A stretch of DNA of 64,000 nucleotides from assembly GCF_000966285.1 (NCBI RefSeq), contig NZ_KQ031391.1, positions 1,946,640 to 2,010,639 of the forward strand, written 5' to 3'. A program made the translations under genes and the position numbers. Below, in pieces: positions 30,070 through 41,727 of the stretch. Below the pieces are notes generated by a model. The model worked only from the letters and a program-made list of their open reading frames with translations. It was not told where the DNA came from and did not search any database. Source of the DNA: Pseudofrankia sp. DC12 (lineage in GTDB: Bacteria; Actinomycetota; Actinomycetes; Frankiales; Frankiaceae). Within the stretch, counting starts at the first letter, position 1, and each line of letters begins with the position of its first letter.

Positions 30070-30429
30070 GTCCGCTCCTTCGCGGTCGTCGTCCGCCGCC
30101 GCCCGCCGGGCGTCCGGGAGAGCCTCCTCGGACCATCAACCCGGCCCCCGGTAGGGGTGGCGCGGCTTCCCGAGCACTGGTCGACCTGGGGCCTGTCAGC
30201 CTCCCCGGCATCGACCACCGAACACCCCCCGACGATCCCGTCGACCATTCTGCACAGCGGCCGGCTCGGCGCAGACCGCCGGTTCGGCTCGGTCGCCCTA
30301 CCCAGACAACGTGCCTGGTCCCGAAGAGGCTCCGTGCGGCCAACATCCGGGCTGCCCACACGGCGTCGGCCGGGCCCCGACCCGGGACTCGCGTGTGCCG
30401 GTCCACTCCGCCGGCGGCGGGTGGCGCCG
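30070..30429. promoter_or_regulatory. Upstream region of the terD-grpE-like-hsp70 genes
   Basis: 360 bp between the DUF475/TerC-like stop and the terD start. It probably holds the promoter of the terD-led transcript. A palindromic GGCGCC-N10-GGCGCC pair overlaps the end of the TerC-like gene. No frame with family features was found. Confidence 0.45.
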
Positions 30430-31551
30430 TCAGGAGCTGGCGCCGACCGGTTCCGCGGTGGTGCTCTCGTCTGAGCTACCGCCCTCGTCCGCCTTGTGCC
30501 TGCGGTGGCGGATCGAGGTCAGCAGCGCCAGTCCGATGAAGGCGACACCGATCAGCCCGGTGACGATCTCGGGCACGTCGTTCTCGATCGAGACGGCGAG
30601 GATCACCGCCAGCGCGCCGATCGCGTAGTGCGCGCCGTGCTCGAGGAACACGTACTCGGACAACGTCCCCTGGCGGACCAGGAAGACGGTCAGCGACCGG
30701 ATGTACATCGCCCCGATGCCGAGACCGGCGGCGATGACGAAGATGTTCTGCGAGATCGCGAACGCTCCGACGACGCCGTCGAACGAGAAGCTCGCGTCCA
30801 GCACCTCGAGGTAGAGGAACAGGAAGAAGGCGGCCTTGCCGGTGGCGAGGGCCGCGGTGGACGCCCCGCCCGCGGTGGCCGGCTTTCCCTCGCCGTCGTC
30901 GTCGTCCTCGGCGCCGATCCCGCGCGACTCGAAGAACTCGCCGAGGCCGCTGACGGCCAGGTACACCGCCAGACCGGCCACTCCGGCGACGAAGACCTGC
31001 TCGGTGTGGCCGTCGGAGAACGCCTCGCCGACGACGAGCAGCGCGACCAGCGCGATCACGATCGGGATGACGTCCAGCGCGCCGATCTTGCGCAGCGGCT
31101 CTTCCAGCCAGCGCAGCCACTGGACGTCACGCTCGTTGTCGAACATGAAGTCCAGGAAGATCATGAAGAGGAAGATCCCGCCGAACGCGGCGATCGCCGG
31201 GTGTGCGGCATGGAGCTTCGCCGCGTACTGATCGGAATGGTTCACCGCGAGGTCGAAGACGTCATACGGGTTCAGATGAGCCGTGAGCGCGACGACCACG
31301 ATCGGGAAGATCAGCCGCATGCCGAAGACGGCGATCAGCACACCGAGCGTCAGGAACACCCGCTGCCAGGCGGGGCTCATCCGACCCAGGACCGTCGCGT
31401 TGATCACCGCGTTGTCGAACGACAGACTGATCTCGAGGACGGCCAGGATCGCCACGAGCGCCGCGGCCTGGCCGCCGCCGAGCACTCCGGCGCCAGCGAT
31501 GACCACGGCGGTCACGGCGAATGACCAGCCGAAGATCCGCAAGATGTGCAC
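30430..31551 (-). CDS. DUF475 / TerC-like integral membrane protein
   Basis: A multi-pass membrane protein of about 373 residues with roughly eight or more hydrophobic segments. The TerC/DUF475 signature acidic residues within the membrane appear twice: LAVLEISLSFDNAVINATVL and YLEVLDASFSFDGVVGAF. TerC-like proteins have been linked to Mn efflux and to tellurite resistance and complex with TerD proteins at the membrane. An acidic loop (EDDDDGEGKP) lies mid-chain. The GTG at 31551 has GGAGG about ten bases upstream; the GTG at 31563 overlaps that site and is less likely. It lies between two terD genes on the same strand. Confidence 0.92.
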   Translation of the reverse strand: MHILRIFGWSFAVTAVVIAGAGVLGGGQAAALVAILAVLEISLSFDNAVINATVLGRMSPAWQRVFLTLGVLIAVFGMRLIFPIVVVALTAHLNPYDVFDLAVNHSDQYAAKLHAAHPAIAAFGGIFLFMIFLDFMFDNERDVQWLRWLEEPLRKIGALDVIPIVIALVALLVVGEAFSDGHTEQVFVAGVAGLAVYLAVSGLGEFFESRGIGAEDDDDGEGKPATAGGASTAALATGKAAFFLFLYLEVLDASFSFDGVVGAFAISQNIFVIAAGLGIGAMYIRSLTVFLVRQGTLSEYVFLEHGAHYAIGALAVILAVSIENDVPEIVTGLIGVAFIGLALLTSIRHRRHKADEGGSSDESTTAEPVGASS

Positions 31552-32081
31552 CAGTACCTGCACCTCCGCGGACCGGTCTAGGGATGATGGTCAGCCGGCG
31601 CCCTTGGCGCTGCGGCTCCGGTCCGCCGGAGTCCACCGCACCGCCGTGATCGGCGCCGCCGTCAGCCGCGCTCAACAACGCGTGCCGGCCGGCCACCCGC
31701 TCCCCGCCCCGCGGGAGCTCCGGCGGACCGAGGCCGCACCAGACAGCCGGCCAACGACACGCTCGTAGAGGGTGCGCGACCCTCGCATCGTAGCCAGCCC
31801 CACCTGGGACAAAGCTGACAAGCGGCCGACAAGATGTGAACAATCACCGGTCCGACCTGCCAGGCCACCCATTCGACCTGGCAGGTACCCAAGAGCGACC
31901 GCCAACCGACCCAAACCCAGCCGACGTCCGGACCCTGGATCCGCGCCTGCCTCAGGCCTTCTGCACCACAGGAGAATCACATTGGCGAGGGCGCCCAGCG
32001 CCCGAGACGGCGCCGCGGCCGGCGGGCGCTCCGCGCCCGTTCCGGCCTCGGCGCCCTCCGCGCCCGTTCCGTGCGCTCACC
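31552..32081. other. Intergenic region with a 3'-flanking palindromic repeat
   Basis: About 530 bp between the second terD stop and the TerC-like start. The part adjoining terD (31931-32066) is a copy of the dispersed repeat. The segment 31800-31980 is less GC-rich and probably contains the TerC-like gene's promoter. No credible protein frame. Confidence 0.55.
31931..32066. repeat. Dispersed palindromic repeat, copy 2 (3' of terD)
   Basis: GACCCTGGA at 31931, GGCGAGGG at 31984 (again 53 bp apart), palindrome GGGCGCCCAGCGCCC (31989-32003), then GGGCGCTCCGCGCCC (32024-32038) and a further related GC palindrome to about 32066. It abuts the terD stop at 32082. Confidence 0.7.
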
Positions 32082-32657
32082 TCAGACGTTGACGCCGTAG
32101 TCCTGGGCGATGCCGCGCAGGCCGGTGGCGTAGCCCTGGCCGACCGCCCGGAACTTCCAGTCGGCGCCGTGCCGGTAGACCTCGCCGAAGATCATAGCGG
32201 TCTCGGTCGAGGCGTCCTCGGACAGGTCGTACCGGGCGATCTCAGCGCCGCCGACCTCGTTCGCGATCCGGATGAAGGCGTTGCGCACCTGGCCGAAGCT
32301 CTGCTGCCGCGACTCGGCGTCGTAGATCGAGACCGGGAACACGATCTTGTCGATCTCCGGCGGCAGGCTGGCGAGGTTCACCTTCACCTGCTCGTCGTCG
32401 CCCTCGCCGGCGCCGGTGAGGTTGTCACCCTGGTGCTCGATAGCGCCGTCCGGGCTTTTCAGGTTGTTGAAGAAGACGAAGTACTGGTCGGAGAGCACCC
32501 GACCGTCAGCGCGGCACGCGATCGCGCTCGCGTCGAGGTCGAAGTCCGATCCGGTCGTCGTCCGAGCGTCCCAGCCGAGACCGACCATGATGCTCGTGAG
32601 GCCAGGTGCCTCCTTCGACAACGAGACGTTGCCGCCCTTGCTGAGGCTGACTCCCAC
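32082..32657 (-). CDS. terD: TerD-family stress protein, standard length
   Basis: 191 residues, exactly the usual TerD length. It starts [20 protein letters not shown], the family hallmark, followed by [20 protein letters not shown] (calcium-binding acidic set), [39 protein letters not shown] and the second acidic set near [20 protein letters not shown]. It should bind calcium and act in stress response together with TerC-like membrane proteins. The GTG at 32657 follows GGGAGG with seven to nine bases between; the longer frame adds only non-conserved residues. It lies 530 bp upstream of the TerC-like gene on the same strand. Confidence 0.96.
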   Translation of the reverse strand: MGVSLSKGGNVSLSKEAPGLTSIMVGLGWDARTTTGSDFDLDASAIACRADGRVLSDQYFVFFNNLKSPDGAIEHQGDNLTGAGEGDDEQVKVNLASLPPEIDKIVFPVSIYDAESRQQSFGQVRNAFIRIANEVGGAEIARYDLSEDASTETAMIFGEVYRHGADWKFRAVGQGYATGLRGIAQDYGVNV

Positions 32658-33479
32658 TGTTTTTCCTCCCGCTGTCCGTGCGGACGGGGCTTCGGCGCCC
32701 CGAGCACCCACACCCTGGCTCTGCCGGTACGAGCGGCAGCCTACTGCCCATACCGGGCCGGACCGGGCGCTCGCCCGTCCGGGCGACATCCACCGGGGCT
32801 TCTGAAGAGCCATACGAATGATGCTGTGCCCAGAGTTCCCAACGCGGGCGGCGCGCCCAGCGCCGAATGCGAAACATGGCCCGCCGCGGGGACGCGCCAG
32901 TCCAGGGAACGTCCTCATAAGGACTGCTTTCCGGCGCGAGGGCGGCCGTCGGCGCGCCTCGCGGCACCCGGAACGCGCCGCGCGCGGCCCCGTCGCGCGG
33001 CCGACGACAGCGGGCGGCGGCGATGCCCCGACGCTCCACCGCGTCGACCGTCGCCGCACCGTCCACGCGGGCTCGTCCGACACCGCGTGGCGGCCGAGTC
33101 CGCGGCCCGGCCGCTCGGCGACCGGCCAGACTCCGGGCAGATCGCACGAAGGTGGGGGCGTCATGGCAATTCCAGGTGAACGGCCTGCTGAGAGCGACGG
33201 CGCGGCGGCCCGCTGAGGCGGGTGTCAGCCGTCGCGCCGCCCCGCCACGATCGACGTGGTCGACGACGGACTGCGGCCCACGTGGTTTCCCAGACCCAAC
33301 CTGGGAACATCGACCACGGGCCAACCGGCCGGGCGCTCGTCCCACGCCCAGAGTCACCCCCACCACATCACCACCTGGGGGTGTCCGGTGGTCTCACGCA
33401 GTTCACGTTGGGGTATCGCCATTTGCCATCTCGGAGGCGGATCATTGAGCCCGTGGTTCGTCTGGATAAGGTCGCAGCG
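32658..33479. promoter_or_regulatory. Divergent regulatory region between terD and glgE
   Basis: About 820 bp with no frame carrying a recognisable motif. It must contain the promoters of terD (leftward) and glgE (rightward). A strong inverted repeat lies at 33355-33383. The last 70 bp before glgE are AT-richer. Open frames here are Arg/Pro/Ala-biased, as expected of noncoding GC-rich DNA. Confidence 0.5.
33355..33383 (+). promoter_or_regulatory. Inverted repeat upstream of glgE (possible operator or leader hairpin)
   Basis: Perfect 8-bp arms CACCCCCA (33355-33362) and TGGGGGTG (33376-33383) with a 13-base CA-rich spacer, ending 96 bp before the glgE ATG. Confidence 0.45.
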
Positions 33480-35461
33480 ATGATCGGACGTTCAGTAGGC
33501 CGGGTCGTCATCTCTGACGTCACCCCGGCCGTCTCGTGTGGCCGCTGGCCGTCGCGCGCGGTGATCGGGGAAACCATCACCGTGGGCGCAACTGTGTTTC
33601 GGGAAGGTCACGACCTCATCGGGGTGAACGCGACGCTGTCCGGCCCTGACGGGCTCGGGGCGCCGTTCACCCGGATGCGGCCCGTGGGCGCCGGAACTGA
33701 CCGTTATGAAACCGACCTCACGGTCACGGCCGAGGGGCTCTGGGGCTTCCGGATCGAGGCCTGGGCGGACCCCGTCGCGACGTGGGTGCACGGCATCGAG
33801 CTGAAGGTCGGCGCCGGGCAGAGCTCGGACGAGCTCGCCGTCGACTTCGAGGACGGCGCCCGCCTGCTGCTGCGCGCGCTGCCCGGCGTGCCCGAGCGTG
33901 AGCGGGCGGCGGTCGCCCGCGCGGCGGCGGCGCTGCGCGACGACCACCTCCATGACCCGCACCAGCGGATCGCCCCGGCCTGTGCCCCGGAGCTGACCGA
34001 CCTGCTGGCCAGGTACCCGCTGCGTGAGCTGGTGACCCGCTCCCCGCTGCACCGGGTGTGGGTCGACCGCGAACGAGCCCTCTACGGCAGCTGGTACGAG
34101 TTCTTCCCGCGGTCGGAGGGCGCCTCGCTGGACCCGCCGCGTTCGGGGACGTTCCTCACGGCCGCGGACCGGCTGCCCGCCGTCGCCGAGATGGGTTTCG
34201 ACGTGGTGTACCTGCCGCCGATCCACCCGATCGGCGAGGTCAACCGCAAGGGCCCGAACAACACCCTGACCCCCGGGCCGGACGACCCGGGCTCGCCGTG
34301 GGCGATCGGCAGCGAGCACGGCGGCCACGACGCGGTGCACCCGGGCCTCGGCACCCTCGAGGATTTCGACCTGTTCGTCGCGCGGGCCCGCTCGCTCGGT
34401 ATGGAGGTCGCGCTCGACCTCGCTCTGCAGTGTGCCCCCGACCACCCGTGGGCGAAACGCCATCCGGAATGGTTCACGGTTCGTTCCGACGGCTCGATCG
34501 CGTACGCGGAGAACCCACCGAAAAAGTACCAGGATATCTATCCACTGAACTTCGACTCGGACCCGGACGGTATCTACCAGGAGATCCTCCGCGTCGTTCG
34601 GCACTGGACCTCGCACGGTGTACGCATTTTCCGGGTGGACAACCCGCACACCAAGCCGGTCGAGTTCTGGGAGTGGCTCATCCGGGAGGTGAAGGCGACG
34701 GAGCCGGACGTGCTGTTCCTCGCGGAGGCGTTCACCCGGCCCGCGATGATGCACACGCTGGCGAAGGTCGGCTTCACCCAGTCGTATACCTACTTCACCT
34801 GGCGCAACGTGAAGTGGGAGCTGGAGGAGTATGCCCGCGAGCTGGTCGAGGCGGCCTACTACATGCGGCCGAACTTCTTCGTGAACACCCCGGACATCCT
34901 CTCGGAGTACCTCCAGCACGGCGGCCCGGCGGCCTTCCGGATCCGGGCGGCGCTGGCGGCGACGATGTCGCCGGCCTGGGGCGTCTACGCGGGGTACGAG
35001 CTGTACGAGCGCGTCCCGGTCCGGCCGGGCAGCGAAGAGTACCTCGACTCGGAGAAGTACCAGTACCGGCCGCGCGACTGGGCCGCCGCCGAGCGCAACG
35101 GCGCGTCGCTGGCGCCCTACCTGAGCAGGCTCAACGCCATCCGCCGTGCCCACCCGGCGCTGCACTGGCTGCGCAACCTGCACATCCATCACTCGGACGG
35201 CGATGAGATCATCGCCTTTTCCAAGCGGTCCGGAACCGGACCGGACGCCGACGTCGTCATCGTCGTCGTCAACCTAGATCCGCATGCAGCTCGGGAGACC
35301 ACCGTGCGACTTGACATGCCTGCCCTCGGCCTCGAGTGGTGGGAGACCTTCGACGTCCGGGACGAGATCACCGGGGCCACCTACACCTGGGGCCGGGAGA
35401 ACTACGTCCGCCTCGACCCGTTCGTCGAGCCCGCCCATGTGTTCACGCTGGCACGGCGGTC

Positions 35462-35465
<4 letters not shown>
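33480..35465 (+). CDS. glgE: Maltose-1-phosphate maltosyltransferase GlgE
   Basis: A GH13_3 enzyme of 661 residues that extends alpha-1,4-glucan with maltosyl units from maltose-1-phosphate. The N-terminal beta domain opens MIGRSVGRVVISDVTPAVSC and continues GETITVGATVFREGHD, as in GlgE. Active-site segments are FDVVYLPPIHPIGEVNRKGP, FRVDNPHTKPVEFWEW (nucleophile Asp) and LFLAEAFTRPAMMHTL (acid Glu), with YTYFTWRN typical of the subfamily. The ATG at 33480 gives the N-terminus seen in relatives. Its stop overlaps the treS start as ATGA, and mak and glgB follow, giving the complete GlgE pathway. Confidence 0.97.
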
Positions 35466-37216
<1,751 letters not shown>

Positions 37217-37700
37217 ACCGACGCCGGGAGCCCGCCCGGCACGCCCGGCCGGGCCGCCGCGTGTTCGTATGGGAGCGCCCGCCCAAGGGCGGGTGGGCGC
37301 TTGCCATCTCTGGCAAATCGGTTGGACAAGTGCTATCTACCGGATGACAGGTCCGTTAGGTTGACGGCAGCCGCAAAGGCGTGTCGGTACGCCGGCCCGG
37401 CCCATCGGGGTCAGGCCGCAGGGCCCTATTTTGGCGGGCCGTGGCATGTGGGCTCCGGTCGCTCGTCTCAGCTCGCGTCCCAGGGGAACTACTCAACTGA
37501 ACACCGCCACATCCGACGGCCCGCGAGGGGATAACGCCTCCGGATCCGGGGACAACGGCCCTCCGGCTGCGTGATCGAGATGCGCGTGCCCAAGCCGCCG
37601 GCACCTCTCGAAGCGCGGTCCTTGGCCCTGCGTCAACTACAGGCTCCGGCCGTGCGAGGAGATCACGATCGCACAGCCGCCGGCCAGAGGGAGGTCGACC
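37217..37700. other. Intergenic region between treS and mak
   Basis: About 480 bp. A GC hairpin lies at 37274-37301 shortly after treS, followed by an AT-richer stretch (37300-37375, including TTGGACAAGTGCTATCTACC) that may carry a separate promoter for mak. No convincing protein frame. Confidence 0.5.
37274..37301 (+). terminator. Putative terminator hairpin after treS
   Basis: AGCGCCC (37274-37280) pairs with GGGCGCT (37295-37301), and inner GCCC/GGGC bases extend the fold. It lies 58 bp after the treS stop. No T run follows. Confidence 0.5.
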
Positions 37701-39095
37701 GTGCGAGACCATTCCGAGCTCACGTCCCTGTTGACGGACTGGCTGCCCAGGCAGCGCTGGTTCGCCGGCAAGGGCCGCGCCGACGCGCGGGTGGGCATCG
37801 TCGGGGACGTCCCCGTCTCCGAACGCCTGCGTCACCTCGTGGTCGAGGTCGTCTACTCCGACGGCGGCCCCCGCGACCTCTACCAGGTCCCGCTGATGAT
37901 CCGGCCGGACGCGCCGCACGGCCACTCGGGCTTCCTGCTCGGGGAGATCTCCGCCGGGCTGGTCTACGACGGGCTGCACGACGCGGACGGCAGCGCGGCG
38001 CTGCTCGACTTCCTCTCCGCCGGCCGCCGCCATGGCACCCTGGCGGCCCACGCCGTCGCGCCGCTGAGCCAGCTGCCGGCGCACTCGGTCGGCGCCGAGC
38101 AGTCGAACACCTCGATCGTGTACGGCGAGGAGTACATCCTCAAGGTCTTCCGCCGCCTCTGGCCAGGGGTGAACCCCGACCTCGAGGTCACCAGGGCGCT
38201 GGCCGCCGCCGGCACCCGCCACGTCGCGACCCCGCTGGCCTGGCTGGACGGCGAGCTGCCCGGCGGCGAGACCGGCCAGGGCGCCGAGACCACCTTCGCC
38301 TTCATGCAGGAGTACCTGCGCAGCGGCACCGAGGGCTGGAAGCTCGCGATCACCAGCGTCCGCGACCTGTACGCCGAGGGCGACCTGCCCCCGGACGAGG
38401 TCGGCGGCGACTTCGCCGGCGAGTCCGAGCGGCTGGGTGCCGCCACCGCCGAGGTGCACACCCTGCTGGCGGGCTGTTTCCCGACGGCCAAGGTCGACCC
38501 GGACGCGCTTCGCACCACCGCGCTGGGGCTACATGGCCGGCTCGACGCGGCCCTGACCGCCGTCCCGGAGCTCACCCCGCACGAGGGGGGCGCCCGGGCC
38601 GCCTACGACGCTCTGGCCGCGGTGGCCGCGGCGGCGCCCTACCAGCGGATCCACGGCGACCTGCACCTCGGCCAGGTGCTGCGCACGGAGAACGGCTGGG
38701 TGCTGTTCGACTTCGAGGGCGAGCCGGCCCGGCCGGTGCCCGAGCGCCGCCGGCTGGACTCGCCCCTGCGCGACATCGCCGGCATGCTGCGCTCGTTCGA
38801 CTACGCCGCTCAGTCGATGCTGCTGGAGCGCGCCGACGAGCCGGGCCTCGCCTACCGGGCCAGCGAGTGGGCCGAGCGCAACCGGGTCGCCTTCCTGGAC
38901 GGCTACCAGGCCGCCAGCGGCCTCGACCTGTCCGCGCACGCGGTCGAGCTACGCGCGTACGAGCTGGACAAGGCCGTCTACGAGGTGCTTTACGAGGCCC
39001 GCCACCGGCCGTCCTGGGTCGAGATCCCGCTCGGCGCGGTCCGCCGGCTCACCGCGCTCCAGCCCCCGCTGCCCACCGGATCCGCCGCCGCATAA
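37701..39095 (+). CDS. mak: Maltokinase (Mak/Pep2)
   Basis: A 464-residue kinase that phosphorylates maltose to maltose-1-phosphate, the GlgE substrate. The N-terminal cap (LLTDWLPRQRWFAGKGR) is typical of Mak. The eukaryotic-kinase-like core has SNTSIVYGEEYILKVFRRLW (ATP-site Lys), RIHGDLHLGQVLRTENGWVL (catalytic His-Gly-Asp loop) and LFDFEGEPARPVPERRR (Mg-binding Asp). The GTG at 37701 follows GGGAGG with five to six bases between. It sits between treS and glgB, completing the TreS-Mak-GlgE-GlgB route on one strand. Confidence 0.95.
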   Translation: MRDHSELTSLLTDWLPRQRWFAGKGRADARVGIVGDVPVSERLRHLVVEVVYSDGGPRDLYQVPLMIRPDAPHGHSGFLLGEISAGLVYDGLHDADGSAALLDFLSAGRRHGTLAAHAVAPLSQLPAHSVGAEQSNTSIVYGEEYILKVFRRLWPGVNPDLEVTRALAAAGTRHVATPLAWLDGELPGGETGQGAETTFAFMQEYLRSGTEGWKLAITSVRDLYAEGDLPPDEVGGDFAGESERLGAATAEVHTLLAGCFPTAKVDPDALRTTALGLHGRLDAALTAVPELTPHEGGARAAYDALAAVAAAAPYQRIHGDLHLGQVLRTENGWVLFDFEGEPARPVPERRRLDSPLRDIAGMLRSFDYAAQSMLLERADEPGLAYRASEWAERNRVAFLDGYQAASGLDLSAHAVELRAYELDKAVYEVLYEARHRPSWVEIPLGAVRRLTALQPPLPTGSAAA

Positions 39096-39146
39096 GGCGC
39101 CGAGGTTGACCGGGCGGCTAATAGGGGCACGCAAGAGAGGAACATC

Positions 39147-39188
39147 GTGACACCAGCCGGAAGACCGGAAGAGACGCGTGGGAGCTGA
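39147..39188 (+). other. Possible 13-codon leader ORF upstream of glgB
   Basis: A GTG with GAGAGG six bases upstream opens a short frame, [13 protein letters not shown], whose TGA at 39186 lies one base before an in-frame GTG of glgB (39190). It has a better ribosome site than glgB itself. It could couple translation into glgB, but it may also be chance. Confidence 0.25.
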
Positions 39189-41469
39189 AGTGATCGACAT
39201 TGACGACGGTCGCCCCAGGCCAGCGGCGGACGGCCCGGCGCTCGCGCAGCCGCCGGTCCTCGCCCCGCCCAGCATCGACCTGCCCCGCGGCGAGCTCGAC
39301 CAGCTGGTCAGCGGCCGCCACCACCAGCCCCACGGCATCCTGGGCGCCCACCCGGCCGGCGACTGGACGATCGTGCGCGCGCTGCGCCCGGACGCGGTCA
39401 GCGTCACCGTCCTCGTCGGCGAGGAGCGCTACCCGACGACCAGGCTGCACTCCAGCGGTGTCTTCGGTGTCGCGGTGCCCATCGGCAAGGTGCCCGACTA
39501 CCGGCTGGAGGTCACCTACCCCGACTCCAGCTTCCTGGTCGACGACCCCTACCGGTACCTGCCGACGGTCGGCGAGGTCGACCTGCACCTGATAGCCGAG
39601 GGGCGCCACGAGCGGCTGTGGACGGTGCTCGGCGCGCACGTGCGCCACTACCCGACGGCCGGTGGCGGCGTCGTGCGCGGGGTGAGCTTCGCCGTCTGGG
39701 CGCCGAACGCCCGCGGCGTGCGCGTCGTCGGCGACTTCGACTTCTGGGACGGCCGCGCGTACCCGCTGCGCTCGCTGGGCCACACCGGCATCTGGGAGCT
39801 CTTCGTACCCGGCGTCGAGGCGGGCACCCGGTACAAGTTCGAGATCCTCGGCTTCGACGGCGTGTGGCGCCAGAAGGCCGACCCGATGGCGGCACACACC
39901 GAGACCCCGCCCGCGACGGCCAGCGTCGTCTTCGAGTCGGACTACGAGTGGTCGGACGAGGCGTGGATGGCCGAGCGGGCCGGCACCTCATGGCACGCCG
40001 CGCCGGTCTCGGTCTACGAGGTGCACCTGGGCTCCTGGCGGCGCGGCCTGTCCTACCGGCAGCTGGCGACCGAGCTGGTCGACTACGTGAGCGAGGCCGG
40101 GTTCACCCACGTCGAGCTCCTGCCGGTCGCCGAGCACCCGTTCGGCGGCTCGTGGGGCTACCAGGTGTCGGCCTACTACGCGCCGACGTCCCGGTTCGGC
40201 AGCCCGGACGACTTCCGCTACCTGGTCGACGCGCTGCACCAGGCCGGCATCGGCGTGCTGGCCGACTGGGTGCCCGCGCACTTCCCGCGGGACAACTGGG
40301 CGCTGGGCCGGTTCGACGGCACCGCCCTCTACGAGCACGCCGACCCGCGCCGTGGCGAGCACCCGGACTGGGGCACGTTCGTCTTCGACTTCGGCCGGGT
40401 CGAGGTGCGCAACTTCCTGGTCGCGAACGCCCTGTACTGGTTCGAGGAGTTCCACATCGACGGCCTGCGGGTCGACGCGGTCGCCTCGATGCTCTACCTG
40501 GACTACTCCCGCAAGCCCGGCGAATGGATTCCGAACATCCACGGCGGCCGGGAGAACCTCGACGCGGTGTCGTTCCTGCAGGAGGTCAACGCGACGGTGT
40601 ACCGCAAGGCGCCGGGCGCGATGATGATCGCCGAGGAGTCGACGGCCTGGCCGGGCGTGACCCGGCCGACCCATCTCGGCGGGCTCGGCTTCGGCTTCAA
40701 ATGGAACATGGGCTGGATGCACGACACGCTCGACTACATGACCAAGGCGCCCATCTACCGGATGTACCACCACCACCAGGTGACGTTCTCAATGGTCTAC
40801 GCCTACTCCGAGAACTACATGCTGCCGTTCAGCCATGACGAGGTCGTGCACGGCAAGGGCTCGCTGCTGCGCAAGATGCCGGGCGACCGCTGGCAGCAGC
40901 TGGCGAACCTGCGCGCGCTCTACGCCTACATGTGGGCCCACCCGGGCAAGCAGCTGCTGTTCATGGGCTGTGAGTTCGGCCAGGACCGGGAGTGGGACGA
41001 GTCGACCACGCTGGACTGGGGCCATCTCGACGACCCGGGCCACCGGGGCGTCTTCAGCCTGGTCGGCGATCTGAACCGCGCCTACCGGGCGACGCCCGCG
41101 CTGTGGGCCAGGGACAACGAACCGGGCGGCTTCGGCTGGATCGACGCGAACGACGCGGAGAACAACGTCCTGTCGTTCCTGCGCTTCGGCGAGCACCCCG
41201 GCGGGCCTCACGCCGACGGCGCGGGCACGACGATGCTCGCCTGCGTCACCAACTTCTCCGGCAGCCCGCACTACGGCTACCGGCTCGGCCTGCCCAGGCC
41301 CGGCCGCTGGCGCGAGGTGCTCAACACCGACGCGGGCAGCTACGGCGGCGCCGGCCAGGGCAACCTGGGCGGGGTCACGGCCACCGCCGAGCCGCACCAC
41401 GGTCAGCCGGCCTCGGCCCCGCTGACGATCCCCGCCCTCGCCACCCTCTGGTTCGCTTACGAAGGCTGA
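39178..41469 (+). CDS. glgB: 1,4-alpha-glucan branching enzyme
   Basis: A GH13_9 enzyme of 763 residues that introduces alpha-1,6 branches into the glucan made by GlgE. An N-terminal CBM48 module (about 130-230, [20 protein letters not shown]) precedes the barrel. Catalytic segments are [40 protein letters not shown] (nucleophile Asp), [20 protein letters not shown] (acid Glu) and [15 protein letters not shown]. An additional N1 domain (about 30-125) is present, as in other actinobacterial GlgB. The start is uncertain between GTG 39178 and GTG 39190. Last gene of the glucan cluster. Confidence 0.97.
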   Translation: MGAEVIDIDDGRPRPAADGPALAQPPVLAPPSIDLPRGELDQLVSGRHHQPHGILGAHPAGDWTIVRALRPDAVSVTVLVGEERYPTTRLHSSGVFGVAVPIGKVPDYRLEVTYPDSSFLVDDPYRYLPTVGEVDLHLIAEGRHERLWTVLGAHVRHYPTAGGGVVRGVSFAVWAPNARGVRVVGDFDFWDGRAYPLRSLGHTGIWELFVPGVEAGTRYKFEILGFDGVWRQKADPMAAHTETPPATASVVFESDYEWSDEAWMAERAGTSWHAAPVSVYEVHLGSWRRGLSYRQLATELVDYVSEAGFTHVELLPVAEHPFGGSWGYQVSAYYAPTSRFGSPDDFRYLVDALHQAGIGVLADWVPAHFPRDNWALGRFDGTALYEHADPRRGEHPDWGTFVFDFGRVEVRNFLVANALYWFEEFHIDGLRVDAVASMLYLDYSRKPGEWIPNIHGGRENLDAVSFLQEVNATVYRKAPGAMMIAEESTAWPGVTRPTHLGGLGFGFKWNMGWMHDTLDYMTKAPIYRMYHHHQVTFSMVYAYSENYMLPFSHDEVVHGKGSLLRKMPGDRWQQLANLRALYAYMWAHPGKQLLFMGCEFGQDREWDESTTLDWGHLDDPGHRGVFSLVGDLNRAYRATPALWARDNEPGGFGWIDANDAENNVLSFLRFGEHPGGPHADGAGTTMLACVTNFSGSPHYGYRLGLPRPGRWREVLNTDAGSYGGAGQGNLGGVTATAEPHHGQPASAPLTIPALATLWFAYEG

Positions 41470-41476
41470 GTCTCTC

Positions 41477-41525
41477 TGTTCGCGGCGTCCGGGCGCTGTG
41501 ATATTTGTTCGCGGCGTCCGGGCGC
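41477..41525 (+). repeat. 20-bp direct repeat after glgB
   Basis: TGTTCGCGGCGTCCGGGCGC occurs at 41477-41496 and again at 41506-41525, nine bases apart, starting 8 bp after the glgB stop. The following 200 bp are GC-rich with several short CTTCGCTCCG-type motifs and no gene before the convergent thioredoxin-like gene. Confidence 0.7.
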
Positions 41526-41727
41526 GAGCCTGCGGCCCCGATCCTCGCTTCGCTCCGGTCGGGACCTCCGGCTCGCGTCCTCCGCCGCGAACGGGCTCCG
41601 CTCCGCCCGCCGGGCCAGTCAGGCCGGTCGCTTCGCTCCGGCCTGCTGGCCCGGCGGGCTACGCGAAGCCACCGGGTCGGTCCATATCGCAAACGCGAAC
41701 GGGGCCCGATCTTCGCTTCGCTCGGTT

